Shown here piece by piece: positions 1 through 8,950 of a DNA stretch of 64,000 bases. This DNA is from Bradyrhizobium canariense (GTDB lineage: Bacteria > Pseudomonadota > Alphaproteobacteria > Rhizobiales > Xanthobacteraceae): the NCBI RefSeq assembly GCF_018130465.1, contig NZ_JAFCKJ010000019.1, positions 59,831 to 123,830 on the forward strand, written 5' to 3'. The notes beneath the pieces are model-generated. The model ran no database searches. It was given only the letters and a program-made list of their open reading frames with translations, and had not been told where the DNA came from. Numbering within the stretch: the stretch's first letter is position 1; every line of letters begins with the position of its first letter. Position numbers and translations under genes: made by a program.

Positions 1-1017
1 GGCGGAGATCGCCGTGCGCGTGAGGATCGCCGACGGCGGATAAAGCCGCAGCGCTTCGTCCAGCACGGCCTTGGTCACCGGCAGGCGGTCAACGAGCGTT
101 TCCTTCGGCCCGGCATTGAGTTTGGCATCGACCTCCGCCTCGACACGGTCGCGCCAGTGATGCGATTGCGAAAGCAGATACAGTGCCCAGGTGAGCGAAT
201 TAGCCGTGTTCTCGTGACCGGCACCGATGAAAGTTACGGTGTTGGAGCGCAGGACGTCCTCCGGCATGCCTTGCCCCGTCTCGGGGTCCCGCATCTCGAG
301 AAGCAGCGTAAGCACGTCGCGCGGCGGCGTGACGCCGGATGCAATCAGCTTGCGCCGTGCGCTGATGGTTTCATCGATGGTCCGGCAGAACCAATTGAGC
401 ACGGCGCGGCCGCCGCGCGGAATTGGGCGTGGCAAGCCCAGCAGATCCAGAATGCTGATGCGGCCGACGGTGTTGAAGTAGGACGTCATCGCCAGCCGGT
501 ATTCGTCGGCCTCGCAGCTGAGACCGGATGAGAACAGGGTATGGTTGAGCATTTCGATCGCCAAGCGGGCCATCTCGCTCAAGACGTCAATCTCGCGGTC
601 GTCGCGTCGCCGAAGCCGTTCCACGCTCTGTCGGGCAGCCTCGGCCATGGCCGGTGCGAAAGCGCCGATTTGGCGGGGCGTGAACATCGGCGCGAGCAGG
701 CGGCGTTGTGCGCGCCACTCGTCGGCTTCGGCAGTCAGAATGCCGTTTCCACGCTGCGGCCGCAGTAAACGCAGTTGCAGATCGTCCTTGCGGTAGTTGG
801 CCGCGTTGTCGAGGAAGATGCGCCGGACTCCCGCGGGATCGCTGACCAGAACGCGCTTGCCGGACGGTCTCCAGGACACGATGGCCGGACGCTCATAGTG
901 GGCCTGCGTCCAGGTCTCAATCGGATTGCGACGCACCGCGGCAAGCCAACCGAACAGACCCAATGGCGTTTCACGTGGTTGCGGCGCGGGCGGACGAAAA
1001 GCTGTGGCGGCAATCAT
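1..1017 (-). CDS. Cytochrome P450, C-terminus cut by window edge
   Basis: Frame open from ATG at 1017 to the first base of the window (339 codons, no stop). The protein aligns throughout with the complete P450 at 3149-4522; by eye about two thirds of residues agree. Seen: the I-helix motif GAGHENT and the ExxR motif in DEALRLYPP close to the edge. The heme-binding Cys loop must lie outside the window. Family role: heme-thiolate monooxygenase using external ferredoxin or reductase partners, none of which is visible here. Divergent from the flavin monooxygenase at 1277. A TATAAT-like -10 lies about 65 bp upstream on the minus strand. Substrate unknown. Confidence 0.93.
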   Translation of the reverse strand, partial: MIAATAFRPPAPQPRETPLGLFGWLAAVRRNPIETWTQAHYERPAIVSWRPSGKRVLVSDPAGVRRIFLDNAANYRKDDLQLRLLRPQRGNGILTAEADEWRAQRRLLAPMFTPRQIGAFAPAMAEAARQSVERLRRRDDREIDVLSEMARLAIEMLNHTLFSSGLSCEADEYRLAMTSYFNTVGRISILDLLGLPRPIPRGGRAVLNWFCRTIDETISARRKLIASGVTPPRDVLTLLLEMRDPETGQGMPEDVLRSNTVTFIGAGHENTANSLTWALYLLSQSHHWRDRVEAEVDAKLNAGPKETLVDRLPVTKAVLDEALRLYPPSAILTRTAISA

Positions 1018-1276
1018 CTGTCAAACCCCCATGGCACGATCAGGCGCGCATTGGAGCGCGCGTCGAAAAAACGGCCAGCGATTATACCATCTATCGAATT
1101 TGCCCGACATGCCCAGCACGGCGAGCGCAATGGCGGTATCACCGCGTATCCGCAGCGTTCGCGCCTATCAACGAGAGCCGCATCGGAGCGATCGAGCGTG
1201 GAATGTTTCAGTGCTGCCCATTCGCTCGAGTGGCGCTAAACTGCCCATCTAAAGTTCTCGAGTGAAGAGCCGTTCG

Positions 1277-3097
1277 ATGACGATGACCGCGCAAGTCTCA
1301 CACGCGAAGCTCCCTACGATCGAAAAGGAAAGGCTGCGCTGCAAGTATCTGGAGGAACGCAACAAGCGGCTGCGTCCTGACGGCAATGACCAGTATTTGC
1401 AGATCAAGGGGCAATTCGCCCGCTATCTTGACGACCCCTACATGCCGGTGGTGGAGCGTGCGGCGAAGACCGATCACGTCACCTTCGCCTTCATCGGCGG
1501 CGGCTTCGCCGGGCTCGCAACTGCGGCGCGGCTGGCCGAGATCGGTATCAACGATGTCCGCATCGTCGAGAAGGGCGGTGATTTCGGCGGCACCTGGTAT
1601 TGGAATCGATATCCTGGCGCGCAATGCGACACGGCGGCAATGGTCTACATGCCACTCCTGGAAGAGACCGGCTATATGCCCTCGGAGAAATACGCGCATG
1701 CGCCCGAAATCCTGGCGCACTGCCGGCGGATCGGCAAACATTTCGGCCTTTACGGCAATGCGTTGTTTCACACGGAGGTAACGGGTCTCGACTGGGACGA
1801 CACGCGGTCGTGCTGGATGATCCGGAGCAGTCGAGGTGACGCGTTCACTGCGCAATATGTCGGCATCGGCATCGGCCAGATGCACGTGCCGAAGCTGCCC
1901 GGCATTCCCGGCCTCGAGTGTTTCAAAGGGCACTCGTTCCACACCAGCCGCTGGGACTACGGCTACACCGGCGGCAATTCCCAAGGAGCGCTGATGGAGA
2001 AGCTCGCCGACAGGCGCGTAGGCATTATCGGAACGGGCGCCACGTCCGTGCAGTGCATCCCGCACCTGGCGCGCGCCTGCGGTGAGCTGTACGTGTTCCA
2101 GCGCACGCCGTCGTCGGTTGACGTGCGCGCCAACGCTCCGATCGATCCCGGGTGGTTTGCCGGTATTGCCACGCCGGGCTGGCAGCAACGCTGGCTGGAG
2201 AACTTCAGCGCCAACCAGACCGGTGGCTCGGCGGAATTGGATCTGGTGCAGGATGGCTGGACCGATCTGTCGCGGCGGATTCGCGCCCGGGTCATGGGCC
2301 TGCCACGCGAGCAGAGGTCCGTGGAAAACATGCGGATCGCGTTCGAGGAGTGCGATCTCGAAAAGATGGAGGAGATTCGCGACCGGGTCGACACCATCGT
2401 TCGCAATCCTGAGACGGCCCGACATCTCAAGGCCTGGTACGGGCAGCTCTGCAAGCGGCCGTGTTTCCACGACGACTACCTTCAGGCGTTCAATACGCCG
2501 GGCACTCATCTGGTCGACACCGACGGCAAGGGGGTTGACGCGATCACCGAACGCGGGATCGTCGCCGCAGGCCGGGAATATCCGCTGGATTGCATCATAT
2601 TTGCTTCCGGCTTTGAGATCGGGACCGAGTATCGCCGGCGGGCGGGCTTCGAGCTGACGGGCCGGGCCGGCGTTAGGCTGTCGGACCATTGGGCTGGGGG
2701 CATGCGGACCATGCACGGCATCCACATCCACGGCTTCCCTAACGTGTTCTTGGTGCAGCCGACGCAGGGCGCAAATCTCAATGCGAACGTGCCACACAAT
2801 CTGACGGACGCGGCGCGGAGCATTGCCCTGATGGTTGGCCATGCGCGAGCGCATGGATTTAGGGAAATAGAAGTCAGCAGGGAAGCCGAGGATCGCTGGG
2901 TCGAACTGCTCCTGACCGGCGTCGGTCAGATGATCGGCGGAAGCGCCTGCACGCCAGGCTACTACAACAATGAGGGGCGTGAGCCCAGTCCGGCCGCCAG
3001 GCTCAGCGTCGGCCATCCGGCGGGTGCGCTGGCCTACTTCAAGTATATCGATGCCTGGCGCAACAGCGGACAGTTCGAAGGCTTGCAGATCCGCTGA
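1277..3097 (+). CDS. Flavin-containing (Baeyer-Villiger type) monooxygenase
   Basis: About 606 aa. Seen: FAD Rossmann motif GGGFAG (about residues 74-79), BVMO-typical GTWYWNRYPG (105-114), the fingerprint FKGHSFHTSRWD (216-227) and a second, NADPH-binding GTGATS (about 252-257). This order and length fit phenylacetone/cyclohexanone monooxygenase-like type I BVMOs, which convert ketones to esters or lactones with NADPH and O2. Start: the ATG at 1277 has AAGAG eight bases upstream; an in-frame GTG at 1262 is the alternative. It lies between two paralogous P450 genes, divergent from the first and convergent with the second (51-bp gap), which suggests consecutive oxidations of one scaffold. Substrate cannot be told. 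Confidence 0.92.
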   Translation: MTMTAQVSHAKLPTIEKERLRCKYLEERNKRLRPDGNDQYLQIKGQFARYLDDPYMPVVERAAKTDHVTFAFIGGGFAGLATAARLAEIGINDVRIVEKGGDFGGTWYWNRYPGAQCDTAAMVYMPLLEETGYMPSEKYAHAPEILAHCRRIGKHFGLYGNALFHTEVTGLDWDDTRSCWMIRSSRGDAFTAQYVGIGIGQMHVPKLPGIPGLECFKGHSFHTSRWDYGYTGGNSQGALMEKLADRRVGIIGTGATSVQCIPHLARACGELYVFQRTPSSVDVRANAPIDPGWFAGIATPGWQQRWLENFSANQTGGSAELDLVQDGWTDLSRRIRARVMGLPREQRSVENMRIAFEECDLEKMEEIRDRVDTIVRNPETARHLKAWYGQLCKRPCFHDDYLQAFNTPGTHLVDTDGKGVDAITERGIVAAGREYPLDCIIFASGFEIGTEYRRRAGFELTGRAGVRLSDHWAGGMRTMHGIHIHGFPNVFLVQPTQGANLNANVPHNLTDAARSIALMVGHARAHGFREIEVSREAEDRWVELLLTGVGQMIGGSACTPGYYNNEGREPSPAARLSVGHPAGALAYFKYIDAWRNSGQFEGLQIR

Positions 3098-3148
3098 AGC
3101 GCCAGGCCCCGCTCGACGCACGCGGGCCGCGTCGTCTTCGCCCCGCAT

Positions 3149-4522
3149 TCACCTCGTGTGGATGATCATCGGCATGCCGCCATGCGGCCGAAGGGAAATC
3201 CGGTGCATCGGTCGCACGCGATGCCCAGGTTTGAGCTCGAAGCGGAAGGCGCGCGCCAGATGGGCTAGCGCCACGACCGATTCCTGCTGTGCGAAGCCCA
3301 TGCCGATGCAGACGCGCGGTCCGATGCCGAACGGAATGTAGGCGAAGCGGTCGATACGATTGCGGATGCCAGGCAGGAATCGGGTCGGATCGAATTCGTC
3401 CGGACGATCCCACAATGTACGGTGGCGATGCAACACGAAGGGGGCAATCGTCACCATTGTGCCGGGCTGAATGAGCTTGCCCCCGATCTCGTCGGCAGCG
3501 ATCGCCTTGCGGGTCAGGATCGACGCCGGCGGATAAAGCCGCAATGCTTCCTCCAGCACCGCCTTCGTCACCGGCAGGCGGTCCGGGAGTGTTTCCAGCG
3601 GTCCGGCATCGACTTCCGATTCCGCTTCGGTCTCGACGCGATTGCGCCAGTAGGGCGATTGCGACAGCAGATAGAGCGTCCACGTCAAGCCGTTCGCCGT
3701 GTTCTCGTGACCGGCGCCAATGAAGGACCCGGTATTGGCGCGTAGAACGGCCTCCGAGATGTCGTGGCCGGTGTCGGGGTCACGGGCCTCCAGCAGCAGC
3801 GTCAGCACATCGCGCGGCGGCGTCCGGCCGGCCGCGATCAGCTTGCGCCGAGCATCGATGGTTTCGTTGACGGCCTTATCCAGTACGGCGAGCGCGGCAC
3901 GGCCCTTGCGCTGCCCCCGGCGCGGCAGCAACGGTGGCAAGCCGGTCAGATCCCAGAGGCTCATGCGGGCGTAGATGTTCAAATAGTCGGTCAATGCCCG
4001 GTGGAATTCGCCGGCGTCGCAGCCGAGGCCCGATGAGAACAGCGTGTGATTGAGCATCTCGAACGCCAGCCGGGCCATCTCTTGCAGTAGGTCGATGTGC
4101 CGGTCTTCGCGCCGGCGAAGCAGCTCGACGCCCTGTTGCGCAGCCTCGGCCATGACCGGCGCGAAGGCGGCGATCTGGCGCGGTGTGAACATCGGCGCGA
4201 GCAGGCGGCGCTGCAGGCGCCAATCGTCAGCTTCGGCTGTCAGGAGGTCGTTGCCAGGCGAGGGCCGCAACATCCGCAGTTGCAGATCGTCCTTGTAGTA
4301 GTTCGCGGCGTTGTCGACAAAAATCCGCCGGATGCCGGCGGGGTCGCTGACCAGGGCGCGCGTGCCGGACCGGTTTACCGTGACCCGGCTTTCGTAATGC
4401 TCCCGAGCCCAGAGTTCGATCGGATTGCGGCGTAGCGCGGCAATTCGGCCGAACAGACCTAACGGCTTTTCATGAGGTTGGGGGGCCGGCGGTCGAAAGG
4501 CTGTCGCAGTGGCGATGGTCAT
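3149..4522 (-). CDS. Cytochrome P450
   Basis: Complete 457-aa P450. Seen: I-helix GAGHENT (269-275; the usual acid-Thr pair is present as E-N-T), ExxR at E325-R328, and heme loop FGIGPRVCIG with axial Cys405. The N-terminus lacks a membrane anchor, so soluble class I is likely, needing a separate ferredoxin and reductase. Paralogue of the partial P450 at 1-1017; their upstream regions also share blocks (for example GCTGGCCGTT), so the duplication included the promoter. ATG at 4522 follows GGAGGGTGACAG. Fold and heme ligation are certain; the substrate is unknown. Confidence 0.95.
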   Translation of the reverse strand: MTIATATAFRPPAPQPHEKPLGLFGRIAALRRNPIELWAREHYESRVTVNRSGTRALVSDPAGIRRIFVDNAANYYKDDLQLRMLRPSPGNDLLTAEADDWRLQRRLLAPMFTPRQIAAFAPVMAEAAQQGVELLRRREDRHIDLLQEMARLAFEMLNHTLFSSGLGCDAGEFHRALTDYLNIYARMSLWDLTGLPPLLPRRGQRKGRAALAVLDKAVNETIDARRKLIAAGRTPPRDVLTLLLEARDPDTGHDISEAVLRANTGSFIGAGHENTANGLTWTLYLLSQSPYWRNRVETEAESEVDAGPLETLPDRLPVTKAVLEEALRLYPPASILTRKAIAADEIGGKLIQPGTMVTIAPFVLHRHRTLWDRPDEFDPTRFLPGIRNRIDRFAYIPFGIGPRVCIGMGFAQQESVVALAHLARAFRFELKPGHRVRPMHRISLRPHGGMPMIIHTR

Positions 4523-4600
4523 CTGTCACCCTCCATGGCAGTCGATGTTGCGTGCGCCGCATTCGCCCATCGCGAACGGCCAGCTGAAACAATGGTAGCA

Positions 4601-4615
4601 TCTTTAGGTTGTATT
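4601..4615 (-). promoter_or_regulatory. Candidate shared regulatory motif upstream of P450
   Basis: On the minus strand, about 80 bp upstream of the P450 start, the sequence AATACAACCTAAAGA occurs. It matches 13 of 15 positions of AATACAACTTTAAGA at 7762-7776, upstream of the second DUF3102 gene. The rest of the 342-bp gap 4523-4864 holds the P450 promoter region and the leader of the phosphopantetheinyl transferase; no small gene or terminator is evident. The functional meaning of the motif is inference. Confidence 0.3.
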
Positions 4616-4864
4616 TTGCATAGTAAACCCACCGCGGCGTCGCGCGACAATCGTGTGGGATCAATTGGCGCGACATCGCTGCGATCGAATTCAGGACGTC
4701 TCGAACAACTCGCAACGCATCGACCGGCACTGCTGTTTCGCAAGACATGCCGCGGACGTTCGACGCCGAACTCCTCAGGCAACAGATTCTGGTTATATTG
4801 AGAAGCTGTGTTGTCGCTGGCCGATATGCTTACGACTTTTCACATGAGACACAGGTGAGGTCGA

Positions 4865-5524
4865 ATGTTTGGATTGGCGTCCCTGGTCCCTTCTTCCGCG
4901 GAAGTGATGGAAGTGTTCGATTCTACGGCGGGCACGCTGCTGCCCGAAGAGTATGCGGCTCTGGGCAACGTAGCCGACAAGCGTCGACGCGAATTTACGA
5001 GCGGCCGCGAATGCGCACATTCGGCGCTAAGTGAATTGGGTATCGGGCCGGCGCCAATTCTGTTCGGTGCCGCGATGGAGCCGCTGTGGCCGCCGGGCAT
5101 CTGCGGCAGTATCACCCATTGTCAGGGATACGTTGCGGCGGTGGTTGCGCGTCGGGTGGATGTGCATGGCATCGGCATCGACGCGGAATCCCGGCGGGCA
5201 CTGGGCGCCGGCGTCTTCGAGCGAATTTCGTTACCGGAAGAGCGTGCGTGGATTGGCGCCGCGACGCCGTTGCTGCCCTGGGAACTGCTCCTGTTCAGTG
5301 CCAAGGAGAGCGTGTTCAAGGTGTGGTATCCTCTCGTTGGGACCATGTTGGGCTTCCGACATGCACGGATCGAGTTCGATTCGGCCCGGGCCGGCTTTCG
5401 CGCCATGATCCACCCGGACGCGCCACGAGCGGGAAGGGACGAGCCATCCGAACTGGGCGGACGCTTCTGCGTCAGCGAGCGGCACGTGCTGACCAGTGCC
5501 TTCATTCTGACGAAGGAAAAGTAG
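4865..5524 (+). CDS. 4'-phosphopantetheinyl transferase, EntD/Sfp type
   Basis: 219 aa. Seen: SITHCQGY (82-89), the Mg/CoA motif GIDAE (D106, E108) and FSAKESVFK (E148), the signature order of EntD-type PPTases. These enzymes move 4'-phosphopantetheine from CoA to a Ser of carrier proteins of NRPS, PKS or siderophore pathways. It is separate from housekeeping AcpS-type enzymes. No carrier protein or megasynthase lies in the window; if there is a client it should be sought left of position 1 or elsewhere. It is not obviously in an operon; the next gene starts 303 bp downstream. Confidence 0.88.
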   Translation: MFGLASLVPSSAEVMEVFDSTAGTLLPEEYAALGNVADKRRREFTSGRECAHSALSELGIGPAPILFGAAMEPLWPPGICGSITHCQGYVAAVVARRVDVHGIGIDAESRRALGAGVFERISLPEERAWIGAATPLLPWELLLFSAKESVFKVWYPLVGTMLGFRHARIEFDSARAGFRAMIHPDAPRAGRDEPSELGGRFCVSERHVLTSAFILTKEK

Positions 5525-5827
5525 CGCCAGTCCGGACCGATGTCAGCCAGCCGTCAGCTTCCTCTGCGATATTTCGTGATTCCGTAACACGATCTCAAGT
5601 AGCTGTAGCGACAAGATACACGTCTTTCTTTTGCCGACTTTTTGTCTGCCTATGCGAGCACAGCATCGATTGCCGTTCATCAAGCGTGCTTGTTGAACGG
5701 CGAGAACATGCCGATCGAGGGAACGCTGGCTGCTGCTTCGTGACCGGCTTTCCGGATCAGTCCAAACACGATCTCGGGGGCAGCCCGCCCCATTGCATAG
5801 CTCGGCTCGCGACAAGGAGACAGGTTC
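5525..5827 (+). other. Intergenic, no gene seen
   Basis: 303 bp between the PPTase and the first DUF3102 gene. No supported small ORF, hairpin with T-run or tRNA-like structure was seen. It ends with the ribosome binding site AAGGAG of the next gene. Confidence 0.6.
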
Positions 5828-6613
5828 ATGCTTGGTAACGACGATATGGCCGGCACCGTTGAAAAGTACCCGCAACACCGGATATTCGACTATCGTGACT
5901 TGTCTGCGCCAGTAGCCGCGTTTCTCAAAGGACAAGCGGAACGAATTCGTCGTCAGGCGACGTTATCCGTCATCAACATCGGCAGAGACCTTGCTTCGGC
6001 CAAGCAATATGTGTCTCACGGTGCCTTCATCGCGTGGGTGGAAAGCGAAATCGGAATTCCGGCACGCACTGCGCAAGCGTATATGCGCCTGGCGAAGTGG
6101 GCTCCGCCGAAGAATTCAAAGATCGGGCATCTGCCGATTTCGCTCCTGTATCTGCTCTCGGCGTCGACGACGCCGGACGAATTCGTTGCGGATGTACTGA
6201 CGCGTCTGGCTGCCGGTGAATGCATTACGACTCAGGCTGTCCGTGATGAATTGCGAAATCTGCGCGAAACGTCCGAGGGAACGTCTCGCGACAGCCGGCG
6301 CCGGCGGTTTCAGCGCCCCGACCAAAACGGGAGCTGCGAACGGGACCATGGCGAGGTGGTGACGAGCGACTTCGACGTCGAAATGAACAGCGCTGCGCTG
6401 CTTGAGGCTGTGACGATCTTCGCCCACAGGCTCCCCAGTCAGGATTTTGTGCGTGTTCAGGATATCCTGACCGATCGCATTACAATCGAGGATCCGGACC
6501 TGCCACAAAAGATCATGGATGCATTTTCGACTTTCGAGCGGCAGCGATCCGAACGGTCACCCTTCGGACGAGATGGTCTTCATGAGTCCGCAGCCGGGTT
6601 TCAATCCGAATGA
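5828..6613 (+). CDS. DUF3102-type protein, paralogue 1
   Basis: 261 aa. Residues about 20-145 form the conserved domain shared with two paralogues in this window (7954-8712 and 13505-14245): FDYxDL, FLKGQAERIRRQ, IGRDL, SHGAFIAWVESEIGIPARTA and AYMRLAKWA. A variable, charged linker (about 145-185) follows, then a second shared block (about 190-240) with FVRVQDILTD and a DP-L-KI-AF pattern. DUF3102 proteins are poorly characterised; the central part resembles a DNA-binding helical bundle, but this is inference. ATG at 5828 has AAGGAG nine bases upstream. It precedes the SDR at 6886. No membrane segment or signal peptide. Confidence 0.85.
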   Translation: MLGNDDMAGTVEKYPQHRIFDYRDLSAPVAAFLKGQAERIRRQATLSVINIGRDLASAKQYVSHGAFIAWVESEIGIPARTAQAYMRLAKWAPPKNSKIGHLPISLLYLLSASTTPDEFVADVLTRLAAGECITTQAVRDELRNLRETSEGTSRDSRRRRFQRPDQNGSCERDHGEVVTSDFDVEMNSAALLEAVTIFAHRLPSQDFVRVQDILTDRITIEDPDLPQKIMDAFSTFERQRSERSPFGRDGLHESAAGFQSE

Positions 6614-6885
6614 TTGTCAGCGCCGCAAACGAAACGTCGGAGCCGAGCGCGCTCGTCCGCGAAAGGCGATTGCAAAGAGAACGAAGGCAAATGCGCGGCT
6701 GTTGCGCTTTTGGAATCGGTTGGCCAAGCGATTAAGAGTCGATCGAGTTTCAGATGAGCGGAGCGCGCGACACTCTCCAGCCTGCAAAGGGAACTCCTGC
6801 CCGAATAGTCAGGGCGCGATTCACACCTGCCGGTCCCGGCTTCAGGCATGGAGGACCATCGCGTTGACAGCAAGGGATTAGCTCG

Positions 6886-7644
6886 ATGAACGGGGCAGGC
6901 AAGATCGCGCTTGTGACCGGCGCTGGAACCGGCGTCGGAAGGGCTGTTAGCATCGCCTTGATACGCGAAGGCTATGTCGTCGTGCTCGCGGGGCGGCGTG
7001 CGGACAAGCTCGGCGAAACAGCCGCCGCCGGAGCCGCGCTTGGCGGGCAAAGTCTGGTCGTTCCAACCGACGTCACGGAACCGAGTTCGGTCAAGGCACT
7101 GTTTGAACGGATCAGGGATACTTATGGCCGGCTGGACCTGCTCTTCAACAATGCAGGAATTGTAACGCCGCCGATCCTGCTCGAGGACCTGCCGTTCGAG
7201 ATATGGCAACGGGTGATTGCGACCAATCTCTCCGGCATGTTTCTGTGCACCCAGCAAGCCGTCAGAATGATGAAGTCGCAGAAGCCGGCCGGTGGGCGGA
7301 TCGTCAACAATGGCTCGGTTTCCGCTCATACGCCGCGTCCGCGCGCCGTCGCCTATACCGCGTCCAAACACGCGGTCACGGGATTAACCAAGCAAATTGC
7401 GCTCGACTGCCGCGGTTACAATATCAGCTGCGGCCAGATCGATATTGGGAATGCCGAAACGCCACTTGCCGCGGCGATGACATCCGGCGTGTTGCAGCCG
7501 GACGGCGCCATACGGGCGGAACCGCGCATGGACGTCGACGGCATCGGCCGGGCAGTGGTGTACATGGCCAGCCTGCCGCTGGATACAAGCGTGCTTTTCA
7601 TGACCGTCATTCCGAATCAGATGCCGTTTGTCGGACGAGGCTAG
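6886..7644 (+). CDS. SDR-family oxidoreductase
   Basis: 252-aa classical short-chain dehydrogenase/reductase. Seen: cofactor motif TGAGTGVG (11-18), NNAG (88-91), catalytic Ser144, Tyr157 and Lys161 (YTASK). An Arg-containing stretch AGRRADK after beta-2 suggests NADP(H) preference, which is inference. Probable role: keto/hydroxyl interconversion of a metabolite handled by the neighbouring monooxygenases or exporter. It lies between DUF3102 paralogues 1 and 2 on the same strand, 272 bp after the former; that gap contains no gene I can support. Confidence 0.92.
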   Translation: MNGAGKIALVTGAGTGVGRAVSIALIREGYVVVLAGRRADKLGETAAAGAALGGQSLVVPTDVTEPSSVKALFERIRDTYGRLDLLFNNAGIVTPPILLEDLPFEIWQRVIATNLSGMFLCTQQAVRMMKSQKPAGGRIVNNGSVSAHTPRPRAVAYTASKHAVTGLTKQIALDCRGYNISCGQIDIGNAETPLAAAMTSGVLQPDGAIRAEPRMDVDGIGRAVVYMASLPLDTSVLFMTVIPNQMPFVGRG

Positions 7645-7761
7645 CTGCTCGACGCGCTCTTCATATTTCCGGCGTGCTCGCATGAAGCGCCGGGGTCCGC
7701 ACACCGCATGGGAGTCTTGGCCGACCATGTCTGCGGCAAGCATTCACAATACCGATATAGT

Positions 7762-7782
7762 AATACAACTTTAAGAAGTATT
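7762..7782 (+). promoter_or_regulatory. Imperfect palindrome upstream of DUF3102 paralogue 2
   Basis: AATACAACTT-T-AAGAAGTATT: two 10-bp arms with 8 of 10 positions complementary around one central base, in the 309-bp gap 7645-7953. Its left part recurs (13 of 15) upstream of the P450 at 4522. An operator for an unknown regulator is plausible. Nothing else gene-like is in this gap. Confidence 0.35.
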
Positions 7783-7953
7783 CGCGACGGTCGTAAGGCG
7801 CGATCGGAGCTTTGTGAAATGGATGATTTGCTGTGATGTCACCGGATCGTCATTGCGACAAATCGCAGAACTCGCCTTAAAATTGTCTGGTCGATACTTT
7901 CGTTTTGTGGGACAGTTCGCTGCAAGAAACCACGAGTTGAAGGAGACGTGGTC

Positions 7954-8712
7954 GTGCCTGTCGGTAATCTTGTTGTACGAGCAACGGAGGTCACGGCGTC
8001 CGGGGGCCAGTGTCCGAGGTTCGATTATAGTGACATGTCGTCTTCGGTGGCGACCTTCCTGATGGGACGCGCGGAGCGCATCCGTCGACAGGCATCGTCG
8101 TCCGTCATCGGCATCGGGAAAGACCTTATCGAGGCGAAGCGCTACCTGTCCCACGGTGCATTCGTAGATTGGGTGGAGGGTGAGGTCGGCATTCCGGCAC
8201 GCACGGCTCAGGCCTACATGCGTGTAGCCAAATGGGCGCCGGCAAAAAGCGCAAAAATTTCGAAGCTACCGGTATCGCTTCTGTATGTGCTCGCGGCATC
8301 GGGAACGCCGGAAGAGTTCGCTGCGGATGTCGTGAAGCGCGTCGAGTCGGGCGAGCGCATTTCAGTGCGGGCCATTCATGCCGAATTGCGCGACATGCGG
8401 GAGATGAAATGTGAAGATCTTCGGGGACGGCCGTCGTTCCGCGAAGCTCGAGGCAAGGAGACAGCAGCGATTGCCGTCAGGACCCATGTCGCGACTGCGG
8501 CCGCGCTGCAGGAAGCTGTCGCCATATTGGCGCATGCGCTGTCCGAACAGGAGTTCGCACGAGTGCAGGACATAATGACGGATAAGTCCATCATGAATGA
8601 TCCGGAACTGGCGTGGAAGATCCGCAATGCCTTCTCAACGCTGGCAAAGGGTGGCGACCTGAGCGGACGCCATTTCGCGGCAGAGAACGCAGAGGCCGTC
8701 TGTGCGCAGTAA
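7954..8712 (+). CDS. DUF3102-type protein, paralogue 2
   Basis: About 252 aa. The same layout as paralogue 1: FDYSDM, FLMGRAERIRRQ, LSHGAFVDWVEGEVGIPART and AYMRVAKWAP, a charged linker, then EFARVQDIMTD and DPELAWKIRNAFS. Start: GTG at 7954 is eight bases after AAGGAG (7940-7945); a GTG at 7948 is too close to that site. It precedes the exporter operon at 8951 with a 238-bp gap that includes a direct repeat. Predicted cytoplasmic; role unknown, possibly transcriptional control of the adjacent unit. Confidence 0.85.
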   Translation: MPVGNLVVRATEVTASGGQCPRFDYSDMSSSVATFLMGRAERIRRQASSSVIGIGKDLIEAKRYLSHGAFVDWVEGEVGIPARTAQAYMRVAKWAPAKSAKISKLPVSLLYVLAASGTPEEFAADVVKRVESGERISVRAIHAELRDMREMKCEDLRGRPSFREARGKETAAIAVRTHVATAAALQEAVAILAHALSEQEFARVQDIMTDKSIMNDPELAWKIRNAFSTLAKGGDLSGRHFAAENAEAVCAQ

Positions 8713-8892
8713 TCAAGCCGAGATCGAGAGGAAGTCGTGACGGCGGGAACGACGCGTGAGGCCGCGTCGACAGCCGCCCTGCCGACACGGTGATCTGGCC
8801 TCAGGCCACGACGACTGTCGCGGTCGTCCCGGAGCTCCCGTTATGCACTCCAGCGTGTCAGAATGAAGAAACTGTCATTCGATTCCGGGCAA

Positions 8893-8909
8893 ATACATTG
8901 TTATACATT
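8893..8909 (+). promoter_or_regulatory. Direct repeat ATACATT in exporter promoter region
   Basis: ATACATT at 8893-8899 and again at 8903-8909, one helical turn (10 bp) apart, 42 bp before the start of the membrane-fusion protein gene. The spacing suits a protein binding one face of DNA. Identification as an operator is inference. Confidence 0.3.
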
Positions 8910-8950
8910 AGACAACCAGAGGGTGTTATTCAAGCCGGGAGGCCGGTTCC

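Noticed and set aside
6519-6881. Overlapping 120-aa frame after DUF3102 paralogue 1
   Set aside because: It overlaps the upstream gene by 95 bp in another frame, is Arg-rich and has no ribosome site; probably chance.
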